From: Planctomycetota bacterium
GTDB lineage: Bacteria > Planctomycetota > UBA1135 > JADKAF01
Length of the DNA stretch: 64,000 nt
Direction of reading: 5' to 3'
NCBI GenBank assembly: GCA_016719295.1
Contig: JADKAF010000001.1
Coordinates: 3,348,001 to 3,412,000, forward strand
Part shown: piece by piece, positions 20,811-29,310 of the stretch
Layout of the letters: each line of letters opens with the position of its first letter
Position numbering within the stretch: the stretch's first letter is position 1
Position numbers and translations under genes: made by a program
The notes under the pieces: generated by a model
What the model was told of the DNA's origin: nothing
Databases searched by the model: none
Seen by the model: only the letters and a program-made list of their open reading frames with translations

Positions 20811-23800
20811 ATGAGCCCGCGCGACGCCCAACAAGCCGATGCCAGCGAAGCCGGGATCGCGGCCGCGTTCTTCTGCGCGCTCTACGAAGATCGCGCGGCG
20901 GGGCGCGTGCTGCCGCTCGAGCACTACCAGGCGCGCTTCCGCGGCTTCGAGGCGCTGATCGCGCGCGAGCTCGCGGCCTTCGAGGCGGAGGAGGAAGCAG
21001 AGGCCGCCGCCGAGGGCGACGCCGGCGCGCTCCCCGCTCCGTCCAGCGCGCGAGGGAGCGCAGCCGGCAGCGAACGCGCCTCGGACTCGAGCGCCGAGGG
21101 CCCGCGGAACCTGGGCCGCTACCGCTTGCTGCGCAGCCTCGGCCGAGGAGGTCAAGGCGAGGTCTGGCTCGCGGAGGACCCGCGCCTCGAGCGCCGAGTG
21201 GCACTCAAGATCCTGCACACCTGGAGCGCGGCCTCGCCGCAGGCGTTCGCGCGCTTCCGCCGCGAGGCGATGATCGCTTCGCGCCTCGATCATCCCGGGA
21301 TCTGCACGGTCTACGAATCGGGGATCGAGCAGGGCTTGCCCTACTTCGCGATGCGCTTCGTCGAGGGCGAGAGCCTGGCCCAGCGCATCGCCGCGCAGCG
21401 CGCGCGCTGGCTCGACCAGCGCGCGCGCGACGCGAGCACCACGCCGACCTCGAAGGCCGAGCTGCCGACGCTGCTCGCGACCTTGGAGAGCGCCGCGCGA
21501 GCGGTGCACGCCGCGCACGAGGCCGGCGTCGTACACCGCGATCTCAAGCCCGCGAACATCGTCGTGACCGCGAGCGGCCAACCCGTGCTGCTCGACTTCG
21601 GCTTGGCGCGCGATCTCGAGAGCGATGCTTCGAGTCTCACGCACACCGGCGAGATCTTCGGCACCCCCGACTACATGGCGCCGGAGCAGGTCAACGGGAA
21701 GATCGCCGACATCGACGCGCGCACCGATGTCTATGCGCTCGGGGCGACGCTCTTCGAGTGCCTGACGCTGCGCCGCCCCTTCAGCGGCGCCACGCGCGAC
21801 GCGCTCTACCACGCGATCCTGCACGCCGCCCCACCGAACCTCCGGAAGCTCGTGCCGCACGCGCCGCGCGACCTCGAGGTCATCGTGCAGACCGCCCTCG
21901 AGAAGGACCCCGCGCGGCGCTATCGCAGCGCGCTCGAGCTCGCTGAGGACCTCTCGCGCCTGCAGCGCGGCGAGCCGATCCGCGCGCGGCGCGTCGGACC
22001 GCTGCGCCGCGCGTGGCGCTGGGCGCAGCGCGAGCCGCTCAGCGCGAGCCTGCTCGTCGCGGCGCTGCTCGCGACCGCGATCGGCGGCTACGGGCTCGCG
22101 CGCTGGCTCGAGACGCGCGGCGAGCTCGCCGCTGCGAAGCGCCTCGAAGCCGCGGTGCAGCTCGAAGAGAAGTTGGAGGAAGGCTTCCTCGATCTCGGCG
22201 AGGAAGAGCTCGGCCGCGCGGTGATGCACTTCTCCGCCGTGCTGGACCTCGCGCCGGAGCATCCGGAAGCCGTGATCGGGCTCGTGCTCGCGCAAGCCTG
22301 GGGCGGACAGATACTCGCGGCGCGGGAGACGCTCGAACGGCACCGCAGGCTCTTCGCGGAAGCGCCCGAGCTCGTGTGGGTCGAGACGGAGCTGCTCTAC
22401 CAGGAAGGGCGCAACGCCGAAGGGCGCGCCCTCGAGGAGCGCGCCGATCAGGTGTCGACGGCGCTGGCCCTCTTCCTCCGTGGATTCCAGGAGATCCGGC
22501 GCGGACACACAGGGGATGCCGCCGCATTCTCGCGCGCCGAGTCGCGGCTGCAGCGCTGCATGCTGGCGACACCCGTCGCGCGGCGGCTCTATCACTTCCA
22601 GTATGCGCACGCCGTAGGGCATGGCTCCGATCTCGAGCTGAGGAAGCGCACCGCCGAAGCCTTGGTCGAGATCTGGCCGGAGGCGGGCATGACCTGGTAC
22701 TGGGCGGGCTTCCTGCTGAGCAAGGTCGATGCCGGAGCCTCGGCGCGAGCTTACGAGGAGGCGACCCGCAAGCGCCCGAACGACGAACGCGCGCACACGA
22801 ACTTTGGCAACCAATGGCGCGCGCTGGGCGATCTCGACCGCGCCGAGGCCGCGCATCGACGCGCCCTCGAGCTCCAGCCCACCTATGCACATGCCTGGTA
22901 CAACCTCGGCAACCTCCTCCGCGCTCGCAAGGACGAGCTCGGAGCCGAGCAGGCGTATCGACAGGCGCTCTCGCACGCGCCGGGATTCGCGGGAGCGAAC
23001 GCGAACCTCCATCGAATCCTCCGTGCTCGAGGTGACCTCGACGGAGCGCTCTCCCATCTGCGCGAGGAGCTTCGCTACCATCCCGAGAACCAGAACGCGT
23101 GGGCCGATCTCGGCCAGATCCTGCGCCAGGCCAAGCGCTACGAGGAAGCCGAGGAGGTGTTCCGCAACGCCTTCGAGTTGCACCCTCGCTCCGCTACTTG
23201 CTGGGCCTACTACGGATTCTTGAAGCAGGCGCGCGGCGACGATGCCGCCGCCATCGACGCCTTCGAACGCGCCGTCAGCTTCGATCCGCGAGATGTGATG
23301 GCGTTACGCCAGCTCGGCAAGGCGTTGCTCGAGACCCCGCGTCGCGCCGAGGCGCATGCGCCTCTCTCGCGTGCGTGCGAGCTCGAGCCCGAAGGAGCGG
23401 ACAACTGGTTCTACCTCTCGCGCGCCGAGTGGCGTCGCGGCCGGATCGAGGAAGCCATTCGCTGTATCCGGCAGGCTCTCCTCCTCGAGCCGCAACAGCT
23501 CGAGCATTCCATCTCCCTCGCGCACCTCCTGCGCGAAGCGGATCGCGACGAACCAGCAGCAGCCGTGTGCCAGGAGATCCTCGCCCGCGCTCCCGAGCAG
23601 CGACTCTGGCGCACGATGGGCGGGCTCGCGCTCTGCGAGCTCGGGCGCTTCGCCGAGGGCGCGCCGATGGTGGCGCAGGGCATCGCCGAAGCGCGCGCGG
23701 CGAAGGACCGCACGCGCGAGTGGGACCTCTGGGAGCGGCAGGCTCGCGAGCTCGAGATCGAAGCCGCGGCCGCCCTGGAGCGCGCGCAGCGCGGCGAGCC

Positions 23801-24158
23801 GCTGCCGAGCGAGCCGCAAGCGCTCCTGCGCGTGGCGGAGCTGGCCAGCGCACGTGGCGAGCCGGCGCTCGCGCTGCGCGCGTTCGGGGAGCTCTGCGCT
23901 CGGGAGCAACCCGCCTTGGGCCTGCTCGTGCGTGCGGCGCGCGCCGCAGAGCTCGCGCAGGACCCGCGTGCGTCGACTTGGCTCGCACAGGGTATCGAGC
24001 AACTCCTCGACGCGGCGGGCAACGCTACCCCCTTCGATCTCGCGTGCATGGCCGAGGCCTGGCTCGGGGAGCCGTGGCTCGTCGCACGGCTGGCGGAGCC
24101 TGGAGCGTCAGACTTGCGCGGGCGCCTCTCGGCGCTTGCTCGGCCTGAGACCCGCTGA
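20811..24158 (+). CDS. Transmembrane Ser/Thr protein kinase with TPR repeats
   Basis: The 1,115-aa product starts with about 100 residues that include an acidic, Ala-rich linker. The kinase domain (about 102-365) has GRGGQGEVW, ATP lysine K133, HRDLKPAN with D244, DFG at 262-264, APEQ and DVYALGATLFECL. A membrane segment lies at about 410-431. The remaining 680 residues are TPR helices, for example FLDLGEEELGRAVMHFSAVL, AWYNLGNLLRARKDELGAEQ, AWADLGQILRQAKRYEEAEE and NWFYLSRAEWRRGRIEEAIR. TPR arrays bind peptides or partner proteins, so this is a candidate receptor that phosphorylates cytoplasmic targets. It lies back to back with a sigma factor gene. All key catalytic residues are present, and ATG 20811 is the first good start. 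Confidence 0.93.
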   Translation: MSPRDAQQADASEAGIAAAFFCALYEDRAAGRVLPLEHYQARFRGFEALIARELAAFEAEEEAEAAAEGDAGALPAPSSARGSAAGSERASDSSAEGPRNLGRYRLLRSLGRGGQGEVWLAEDPRLERRVALKILHTWSAASPQAFARFRREAMIASRLDHPGICTVYESGIEQGLPYFAMRFVEGESLAQRIAAQRARWLDQRARDASTTPTSKAELPTLLATLESAARAVHAAHEAGVVHRDLKPANIVVTASGQPVLLDFGLARDLESDASSLTHTGEIFGTPDYMAPEQVNGKIADIDARTDVYALGATLFECLTLRRPFSGATRDALYHAILHAAPPNLRKLVPHAPRDLEVIVQTALEKDPARRYRSALELAEDLSRLQRGEPIRARRVGPLRRAWRWAQREPLSASLLVAALLATAIGGYGLARWLETRGELAAAKRLEAAVQLEEKLEEGFLDLGEEELGRAVMHFSAVLDLAPEHPEAVIGLVLAQAWGGQILAARETLERHRRLFAEAPELVWVETELLYQEGRNAEGRALEERADQVSTALALFLRGFQEIRRGHTGDAAAFSRAESRLQRCMLATPVARRLYHFQYAHAVGHGSDLELRKRTAEALVEIWPEAGMTWYWAGFLLSKVDAGASARAYEEATRKRPNDERAHTNFGNQWRALGDLDRAEAAHRRALELQPTYAHAWYNLGNLLRARKDELGAEQAYRQALSHAPGFAGANANLHRILRARGDLDGALSHLREELRYHPENQNAWADLGQILRQAKRYEEAEEVFRNAFELHPRSATCWAYYGFLKQARGDDAAAIDAFERAVSFDPRDVMALRQLGKALLETPRRAEAHAPLSRACELEPEGADNWFYLSRAEWRRGRIEEAIRCIRQALLLEPQQLEHSISLAHLLREADRDEPAAAVCQEILARAPEQRLWRTMGGLALCELGRFAEGAPMVAQGIAEARAAKDRTREWDLWERQARELEIEAAAALERAQRGEPLPSEPQALLRVAELASARGEPALALRAFGELCAREQPALGLLVRAARAAELAQDPRASTWLAQGIEQLLDAAGNATPFDLACMAEAWLGEPWLVARLAEPGASDLRGRLSALARPETR

Positions 24159-24488
24159 CAGCTGCTCGCGCTCGGTTCACCTCTCCGCCCCGACATCGCC
24201 GATGTAGCGGTGAGCACGCGCAGCCGCGGAGAGACACGGCGGATCCTCCAATCGCCGCCGTCCGGGAAGGCTGGCGCGCAGACAGATCGGTGACGTGCGC
24301 TCGATCACGGAGTTCCAGTCGAGGAGAAGCCGCCTTCATCGCGCCGAAGTGACGCTCGCAATGCAACACCGAGCTTCGGCGATTCCGTCGATCCGCTTTC
24401 GCGCGAGATTCGGTTCCGAGCTTCTGTGCCGAGCTCCCACGCATTACGCTCCCCGGCGCGACACCGCGAATTCAACCCCCAGAAGATC
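24159..24488. other. 330-nt gene-free gap with compound hairpin 24181-24233
   Basis: No coding pattern is visible. CTCTCCGC at 24181-24188 pairs exactly with GCGGAGAG at 24226-24233, and inside lies a smaller stem, ACATC-GCC-GATGT (24193-24205). The structure begins 22 nt after the kinase stop and could end that transcript, although no T-run follows. The remainder should hold the promoter of the TPR-redoxin gene; no obvious consensus was found. Confidence 0.35.
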
Positions 24489-26738
24489 ATGATCCCGCCT
24501 CGTCATCGATCGCTTTCGGCCTTCGGACTTTGTCTGCTCGCCTCTCCTGCCCTAGCCCAGGAGGCCTCCGAGACGTCCACGCCTTGGGGTCATTCTCGGC
24601 ACGGCTTCGCGCACGACGCAGGGCCGCGCCAGAAGCCCTGGCACATGGAGGGGATCGGCTCGACGCCGTTTCCCATCAGCTCTTCACATCCCGAGGTGCA
24701 GGCTTGGTTCGACCAGGCGATCGCGCTGCTGCACGCGTTCTGGTTCTATGAAGCCGAGCGATCCCTGCGCTGGTGCCTGAAGCTCGATCCCGAATGCGCC
24801 ATGGCTTACTGGGGCTTGGCGATCGCGACGAAGGAGAACTTCGGTGAGAGCCAGCGGGCGAAGGAGTTCCTCGACCAAGCGGTCGCCCGCAAAGGAAAGG
24901 TGAGCCTGCGCGAGCGGCGCTTCATCGAGCTGCTCGAGAAGTTCCATGCCGCAGACGCGACCAAGGGCGAAGCGAAGGACGAGGCGATCTCGGAAGCCAT
25001 GGAGGCGTTCGATCGCCTCTTGATGGACGATCCCGACGACGTCGAGGCGAAGGCGCTCTACTGGCTCTACTCCGGCAAAGCCCTGGGACCGAAGAGCGGT
25101 CTGATGCGCTATGGGCTGGAGGCCGTCCTCGACGACATCCTCGAGATCGATCCCGACCACGTCGGCGCGCTTCACTACCGCGTGCACAACTGGGACGGCA
25201 AGGACGGGCGCTACGCGATCGACACCTGCAAGAAGCTGGGAGAGATCGCGCCTCGTTGTGGGCATCTGCTGCACATGCCGGGGCACGTGCTCTCGGGGAT
25301 CGGCCTCTGGCACGAGGCAGCGATCGCGATGGACCGAGCCACGCGAGTCGAGAAGGCCTACATGAACGAGCGCCTGATCCTCCCCGAGGACAATTGGGAC
25401 TATGCACACAACCTGGACTACCTCTGCTACATCCAAGAGCAGCTCGGGATGGTCGATAGCGCGTTGCTTGGCGCGGCGCAGCTCCTCCGCACACCGGCAT
25501 TCCCGAAGGTCGCCTACTTCTCCAGCATGGTGAAGATCCCCATGGCGCGCGCGCTGGTGAAGTTCGAGCGCTGGGATTCGATCCTGACGGCCGAGCCCCT
25601 CGCGCTGGACCCGAGCAATGCGCTCGACGAGTTGCTCTCGAAGGAGCTGCGCCTCCGCGCCTTGATCGGTCTCCGACGCATCGCGGAAGCTGAGGCGGCG
25701 CTGAAGGAGTTTCGCTCTTCGATCGAGAAGCACCAGCCGAAGGATCAGCCCAATGAAGGCGAGAGCATGGATCCCTCGATGTTCCTCATCATGCAGGCGG
25801 CGGAGGCCGTCTCCGAGCTCGAGGCACGCCTCCAGCTCGCGCGAGGCGAGCACCTCGACGGGTTGAGCAAGCTCACCGAAGAGGCACGGAAGCAGGAGGA
25901 GCGCTGGGCCAACGACCCGCCACACACTGCGCAATTCCTCTACAACGCGCTCGGGAATGCCTATCTTGAGCTCGGCGCCCCGAAGCTCGCCGCGGCGTGC
26001 TACGAGAAGACCCTGGAAACGGTCTTCCATGATGGCTTCGCGCTGGCGGGGCTCGTCGTGGCCTATCACCGGCTCGGCGAGACCGAGAAAGCTGCCGACG
26101 CGATGGCCAGGCTCGGCGTGGTGTGGTCCGACGCACAGCGCCCCAATCGCTGGCTCGAAGCGGCCGAGGCGACCGGCATCAAGGCGGCGCCGCGTCTGGA
26201 TGCGCCGCTGCAGCAGAGGAACTACGCCAAGGAAGTTCTCCAAGTCAGCGGCCCGAGCCTTTGGGTGCCGAGCGATCTCCCCGACCTGGTAGCGAAGAAT
26301 GCCGCCGGAGAGACGGTCCGCCTCTCCGATCACCGCGGCCGCAACGTGCTGCTGATCTTCTATCTCGGCGATGAATGTGCACACTGCTTGCAGCAGCTAC
26401 GACAGGCGGAGGAGCGCAACGAGAAGTTCGCGAAGCTCGATACGGTGATCCTCGCGATCAGTCAGGACAACGTAGAGGAGATCGCGGCGCAGCAGGAGAG
26501 CTTCGGGCTCACCCTGCTCTCCGACGAGGAATTCACCATGGCACGGCGCTTCCGCTCGTACGACGACTTCGAAGAGATCGAGCTTCATTCGACGTTCTTG
26601 GTCGACCGCGAGGGCAAGCTGCACTGGTCTCGCATCGGCGGCGAGCCATTCACCGACTTCGACTTTCTCGAGAAGGAGCTGGTGCGGATGAACAGGAACG
26701 CCACGGCGGCCCTCGCTCCAACGCCGGCGAGCAAGTAG
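24489..26738 (+). CDS. Exported TPR protein with C-terminal redoxin (peroxiredoxin/TlpA-like) domain
   Basis: The 749-aa product has a signal peptide (about residues 1-22, SPALAQ). Residues about 50-570 are TPR-like helices: VQAWFDQAIALLHAFWFYEA, LDPECAMAYWGLAIA, and later FLYNALGNAYLELGAPKLAA. Residues about 595-735 form a thioredoxin-fold AhpC/TSA-type domain: DLPDLVAKNAAGETVRLSDH, NVLLIFYLGDECAHCLQQLR with C630-A-H-C633, ILAISQDN and STFLVDREGKLHWSRIGG. The CxxC pair suggests a thiol-disulfide or peroxide-reducing activity outside the cytoplasm, and the TPR part may hold a partner. I chose ATG 24489 because the signal peptide begins there; an upstream in-frame ATG (24426) would bury it. 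No neighbouring redox gene is seen. Confidence 0.88.
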   Translation: MIPPRHRSLSAFGLCLLASPALAQEASETSTPWGHSRHGFAHDAGPRQKPWHMEGIGSTPFPISSSHPEVQAWFDQAIALLHAFWFYEAERSLRWCLKLDPECAMAYWGLAIATKENFGESQRAKEFLDQAVARKGKVSLRERRFIELLEKFHAADATKGEAKDEAISEAMEAFDRLLMDDPDDVEAKALYWLYSGKALGPKSGLMRYGLEAVLDDILEIDPDHVGALHYRVHNWDGKDGRYAIDTCKKLGEIAPRCGHLLHMPGHVLSGIGLWHEAAIAMDRATRVEKAYMNERLILPEDNWDYAHNLDYLCYIQEQLGMVDSALLGAAQLLRTPAFPKVAYFSSMVKIPMARALVKFERWDSILTAEPLALDPSNALDELLSKELRLRALIGLRRIAEAEAALKEFRSSIEKHQPKDQPNEGESMDPSMFLIMQAAEAVSELEARLQLARGEHLDGLSKLTEEARKQEERWANDPPHTAQFLYNALGNAYLELGAPKLAAACYEKTLETVFHDGFALAGLVVAYHRLGETEKAADAMARLGVVWSDAQRPNRWLEAAEATGIKAAPRLDAPLQQRNYAKEVLQVSGPSLWVPSDLPDLVAKNAAGETVRLSDHRGRNVLLIFYLGDECAHCLQQLRQAEERNEKFAKLDTVILAISQDNVEEIAAQQESFGLTLLSDEEFTMARRFRSYDDFEEIELHSTFLVDREGKLHWSRIGGEPFTDFDFLEKELVRMNRNATAALAPTPASK

Positions 26739-26861
26739 CGAAGACGCGCAGTGAGGGTGCGCGCGCGAAAGACGGGATCGTTGACGCTGGAGATCGCTGG
26801 CGTCGCGCTCCATCGAGCGGGCATCCTCGGGCGATCCCCTACCACCGCCCCCCCGGCGCCC

Positions 26862-27239
26862 ATGCTGACCATCCTCTCCATCGCCCTCGGCGGCGCCTCC
26901 GGCGCGCTCGCGCGCTACGGCGCGATCCAGCTCACGACGCGCCTGGCCCCCGGCGCCGCGTTCCCCTTCGCCACGCTCGGCGTGAACCTCGCCGGCTGCT
27001 TCGCGCTCGGCGCGCTGCACGCCTACGCGAGCACGAGCGGCGCGCTCTCGCCCGCTTGGCGCGCAGGCTTGATGACCGGCTTCCTCGGCGCGTTCACCAC
27101 TTACTCCACCTTCGCGAACGAGTCGTTTTTGTTGTTCGTCGAGGGCCGGCGCGCGCTCGCGGTGCTCGACCTCGCCCTCCACCTCTTCGGCGGGTTGCTC
27201 TGCGTGGCACTCGGCCACTCGATCTTCGCGCGCGCGTGA
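26862..27239 (+). CDS. crcB: Fluoride ion channel/exporter CrcB (Fluc)
   Basis: At 125 aa the length fits the Fluc family. Four hydrophobic segments are visible. Family signatures are present: GGASGALARYG at the N-terminus, FPFATLGVNLAGCFALG with the pore Asn, and TGFLGAFTTYSTFANES, the Phe/Thr-rich stretch after the third helix. Fluc proteins work as antiparallel dimers that let fluoride leave the cell; a single gene, as here, implies a homodimer. ATG 26862 is chosen because the helix starts right after it; an in-frame GTG at 26751 would add 37 non-membrane residues. It is downstream of the TPR-redoxin gene on the same strand. I looked for a fluoride riboswitch and did not find a convincing one. 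Confidence 0.93.
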   Translation: MLTILSIALGGASGALARYGAIQLTTRLAPGAAFPFATLGVNLAGCFALGALHAYASTSGALSPAWRAGLMTGFLGAFTTYSTFANESFLLFVEGRRALAVLDLALHLFGGLLCVALGHSIFARA

Positions 27240-27303
27240 ACGACGTGCGAACATCGCGCCGCAGGCTCTCCCCCCGACCGTCCCGAGATCCTGGAGATCG
27301 AGC

Positions 27304-27780
27304 ATGGCCTCTCGTGTCCTATCCCTCGCCGCGTGCGCTCTGCTCGCCGCCGCCACGACCGCTTCCTCGACCTTGCTGCCGCTCGGCGGCGCGAACGGCT
27401 CGCCCGACATGAGCGGCCTCTGGATCGGCTCGAAGAAGTACTTCGACACCGACCTGAGCGAAGGCGGCGAGTCGCTGAAGGGCAAGTGCGCCCTCACGCT
27501 CTCGCTCACGCAGATCAGCGCCACGCTGAGCGGCACGCTCACGCTGGAGTGCCCCGGCTTCAAGACCGAGAACTTCACGATCACGAACGGCCGCGTCGGC
27601 AACGATCGCTTCTGGTTCGAATCGAGCCAGCCGATCGCCGCCGGCGGCGCAGGGAACTACCTGCTCGCCGAAGGCGAAGTGAAGGGGAACAAGAGCTTCA
27701 AGGGAACCGGAATCATCCTGTACGGGCCGGACTACGTGACGCGGATGAGCCTCAGCGGGAAGCGCGCGCAGAAGCGCTGA
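27304..27780 (+). CDS. Small secreted protein of unknown function (158 aa)
   Basis: A clear signal peptide (MASRVLSLAACALLAAATTA) precedes a Gly/Ser/Thr-rich mature part with alternating beta-like segments: DMSGLWIGSKKYF, CALTLSLTQISATLSGTLTL, NFTITNGRVGNDRFWF, EGEVKGNKSFKGTGIIL. This suggests a small beta-barrel or sandwich. Two Cys remain in the mature chain. GGAG lies 8 nt before the ATG. It follows crcB by 64 nt on the same strand and is convergent with the LamG gene. I do not recognise the family. Confidence 0.8.
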   Translation: MASRVLSLAACALLAAATTASSTLLPLGGANGSPDMSGLWIGSKKYFDTDLSEGGESLKGKCALTLSLTQISATLSGTLTLECPGFKTENFTITNGRVGNDRFWFESSQPIAAGGAGNYLLAEGEVKGNKSFKGTGIILYGPDYVTRMSLSGKRAQKR

Positions 27781-27797
27781 GCGCCGCACGCGCTCAG
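27777..27797. repeat. Inverted repeat spanning two convergent stop codons
   Basis: CTGAGCG at 27777-27783 and CGCTCAG at 27791-27797 form 7-bp arms around a 7-nt loop. Each arm contains a TGA stop codon of one of the two convergent genes. It could act as a short bidirectional terminator; the stem is short and may be coincidental. Confidence 0.3.
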
Positions 27798-28957
27798 GGC
27801 AAGATCACGAGCTGCAAGCCGCTCGACGCGCTGAGCCCCTGCGGCCCGCATGCATCCAACCACAGGAACTGCACCGTCGTCGTCGCGAGCACGACGGCGG
27901 GGCTGTTCGGCACGGCGAGCGGGAGCGAGGCCAAGCCCAGCGCGGAGCGGCCGACGGGCACGGAGAGGAAGAGCTGCGAGGGATCGACCCACAGCTCGAA
28001 GCCGAGCAGCGGCAGCGCTTGCGGCAGCAAGTTGTGCGCGAATTGCGCGACGCCGGTGCCCGGCGCGGGCGCGTTCGTGCAGACGAGCGCGAACGCGTTG
28101 TTGCCGCGCTGAGGCAAGGAGGCGATGCCCGCGCGCACGCGCAGGCCGGCGCAGCTCGCGGAGCCGAGCCCGCTCTCGCTGGCACCCGCCACCGGGAAGG
28201 AAACCAGCGCGAGCGGATTCGCTTGATAGGCGATCGCGGCTTGCGGCGTCGCGTGGTTGGTACCCGAGCTGTCGACGAGCGCGCCGTTCAGGTTCCAGGT
28301 GCTGGCGCCCGCGGGAACGCCGCCGAGCTCCTGCGAGCGCGTGGCGAGGAGCTGCGCCGCGCTGCGCGCGAAGGGCCAGAGGCGCACTTCGTCGATCTCG
28401 CCGTTCCACACCTCGACCGGTCCGCCGCTGTCGTCGCCCTTGCCGATGCGCAGCGCGCCGCCGCGATCGACGATGCGGCCCGTCGCGGGTCGCGCAGCGA
28501 CCTCGACGCCGTCGACGAAGAGCCGCGCCGTCGTGCCGTCGTAGCTGCCCGCGACGTGCGTCCACGTGCTCAGCGCTCCCGCGGCGAAGGGCCACTGCAC
28601 CTGCACGTTGCCGCTGCTCGCCGTAGCGACCCAGAAGCTCAGGATGCGCGTCGCGGTGCGCCCCGCTTCGACGCGCAGGAAGTAGCCGGCGCGACCCGGC
28701 GAGGGATCCTGCCTCACGATCGTCGGCCAGAGCCACGCCGTGCCCGCGGGGATGCTCGCGTCGTCGTAGGTGATCCACGCTTCGACGGTGATCCCGGAGG
28801 CGGGCACGTGCGAGGGGTCGTACGGGATCTCGGCGTAGGCGTCGACGCCGTTCACGAAACGGAGGCCTTGTCCTTGCGCGAGCAGAGGAGCAGGCAGCGC
28901 CGCGCCGAAGAGGAGCGGCAGCAGAGCGGAGAACGAGCGCAGAGTTCGCGGGCGCAT
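27794..28957 (-). CDS. Secreted LamG (concanavalin-like) domain protein (387 aa)
   Basis: A signal peptide (residues 1-28, ending PLLAQ) is followed by a LamG-type lectin fold at about 30-215: LRFVNGVDAYAEIPY, GITVEAWITYDD, TWTHVAGSYDGTTARLFVDG and NGEIDEVRLWPFARSAAQL. The last 130 residues (from SCAGLRVRAGIASLP through FELWVDPSQLFLSVPVGR to DACGPQGL) look like the C-terminal module of other exported proteins in this window. Such folds usually bind sugars or mediate adhesion; the ligand is not predictable. It is the last gene of a minus-strand run and starts 30 nt after the DUF3817 gene stop. Confidence 0.88.
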   Translation of the reverse strand: MRPRTLRSFSALLPLLFGAALPAPLLAQGQGLRFVNGVDAYAEIPYDPSHVPASGITVEAWITYDDASIPAGTAWLWPTIVRQDPSPGRAGYFLRVEAGRTATRILSFWVATASSGNVQVQWPFAAGALSTWTHVAGSYDGTTARLFVDGVEVAARPATGRIVDRGGALRIGKGDDSGGPVEVWNGEIDEVRLWPFARSAAQLLATRSQELGGVPAGASTWNLNGALVDSSGTNHATPQAAIAYQANPLALVSFPVAGASESGLGSASCAGLRVRAGIASLPQRGNNAFALVCTNAPAPGTGVAQFAHNLLPQALPLLGFELWVDPSQLFLSVPVGRSALGLASLPLAVPNSPAVVLATTTVQFLWLDACGPQGLSASSGLQLVILP

Positions 28958-28987
28958 GAGCAGAGCTCCTCGGAGCGAGCCGTGCGC

Positions 28988-29275
28988 CTACCCTAGCAGA
29001 GCCCGGAGCTTCCGGTCATAGAGGAAGGGACCGAAGGGCACGATGGCCGCGGCGATGCCGAGCGCCGCGAGCGGCGGCGCGAGCGGCACGCGCGCGATCC
29101 CGCGGACGAGCAGCGCGCAGAGCAAGACGAAGAGCACGCCGTGGAGCGCCCCCACGATCGTCACCGCGAGCGGATAGCCCGCGAGGTACTTGAGCGGCAT
29201 CGCACCGAAGAAGAGCAACAAGGTGGAGCAGCCCTCCACCGTGCCCATCGTCCGCAGCTGCTGCAGCGAGCGCAC
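28988..29275 (-). CDS. DUF3817 family small membrane protein (95 aa)
   Basis: The sequence LRTMGTVEGCSTLLLFFGAM, PLKYLAGYPLAVTIVGALHG and VLFVLLCALL fits DUF3817, a small integral membrane family of about 95 residues with three helices. The GTG start at 29275 is supported by GGAG 6 nt upstream and by the family length; a longer frame reaches 29557 but overlaps the upstream gene and is Arg-rich nonsense. It lies 35 nt after the beta-propeller gene and 30 nt before the LamG gene, so it is probably co-transcribed. Its function is not established. Confidence 0.85.
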   Translation of the reverse strand: MRSLQQLRTMGTVEGCSTLLLFFGAMPLKYLAGYPLAVTIVGALHGVLFVLLCALLVRGIARVPLAPPLAALGIAAAIVPFGPFLYDRKLRALLG

Positions 29276-29310
29276 GTCGATCTCCGACGTGCGCTCGCCT
29301 CGTCCGAGCC

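Noticed and set aside
26751..26861. Fluoride riboswitch upstream of crcB
   Set aside because: A GGGCGAT...CCGCCC stretch near 26829 resembles the start of the motif, but the remaining helices would have to lie in the 37 nt before the ATG, where the sequence is only a C-rich run. No covarying stems were found.
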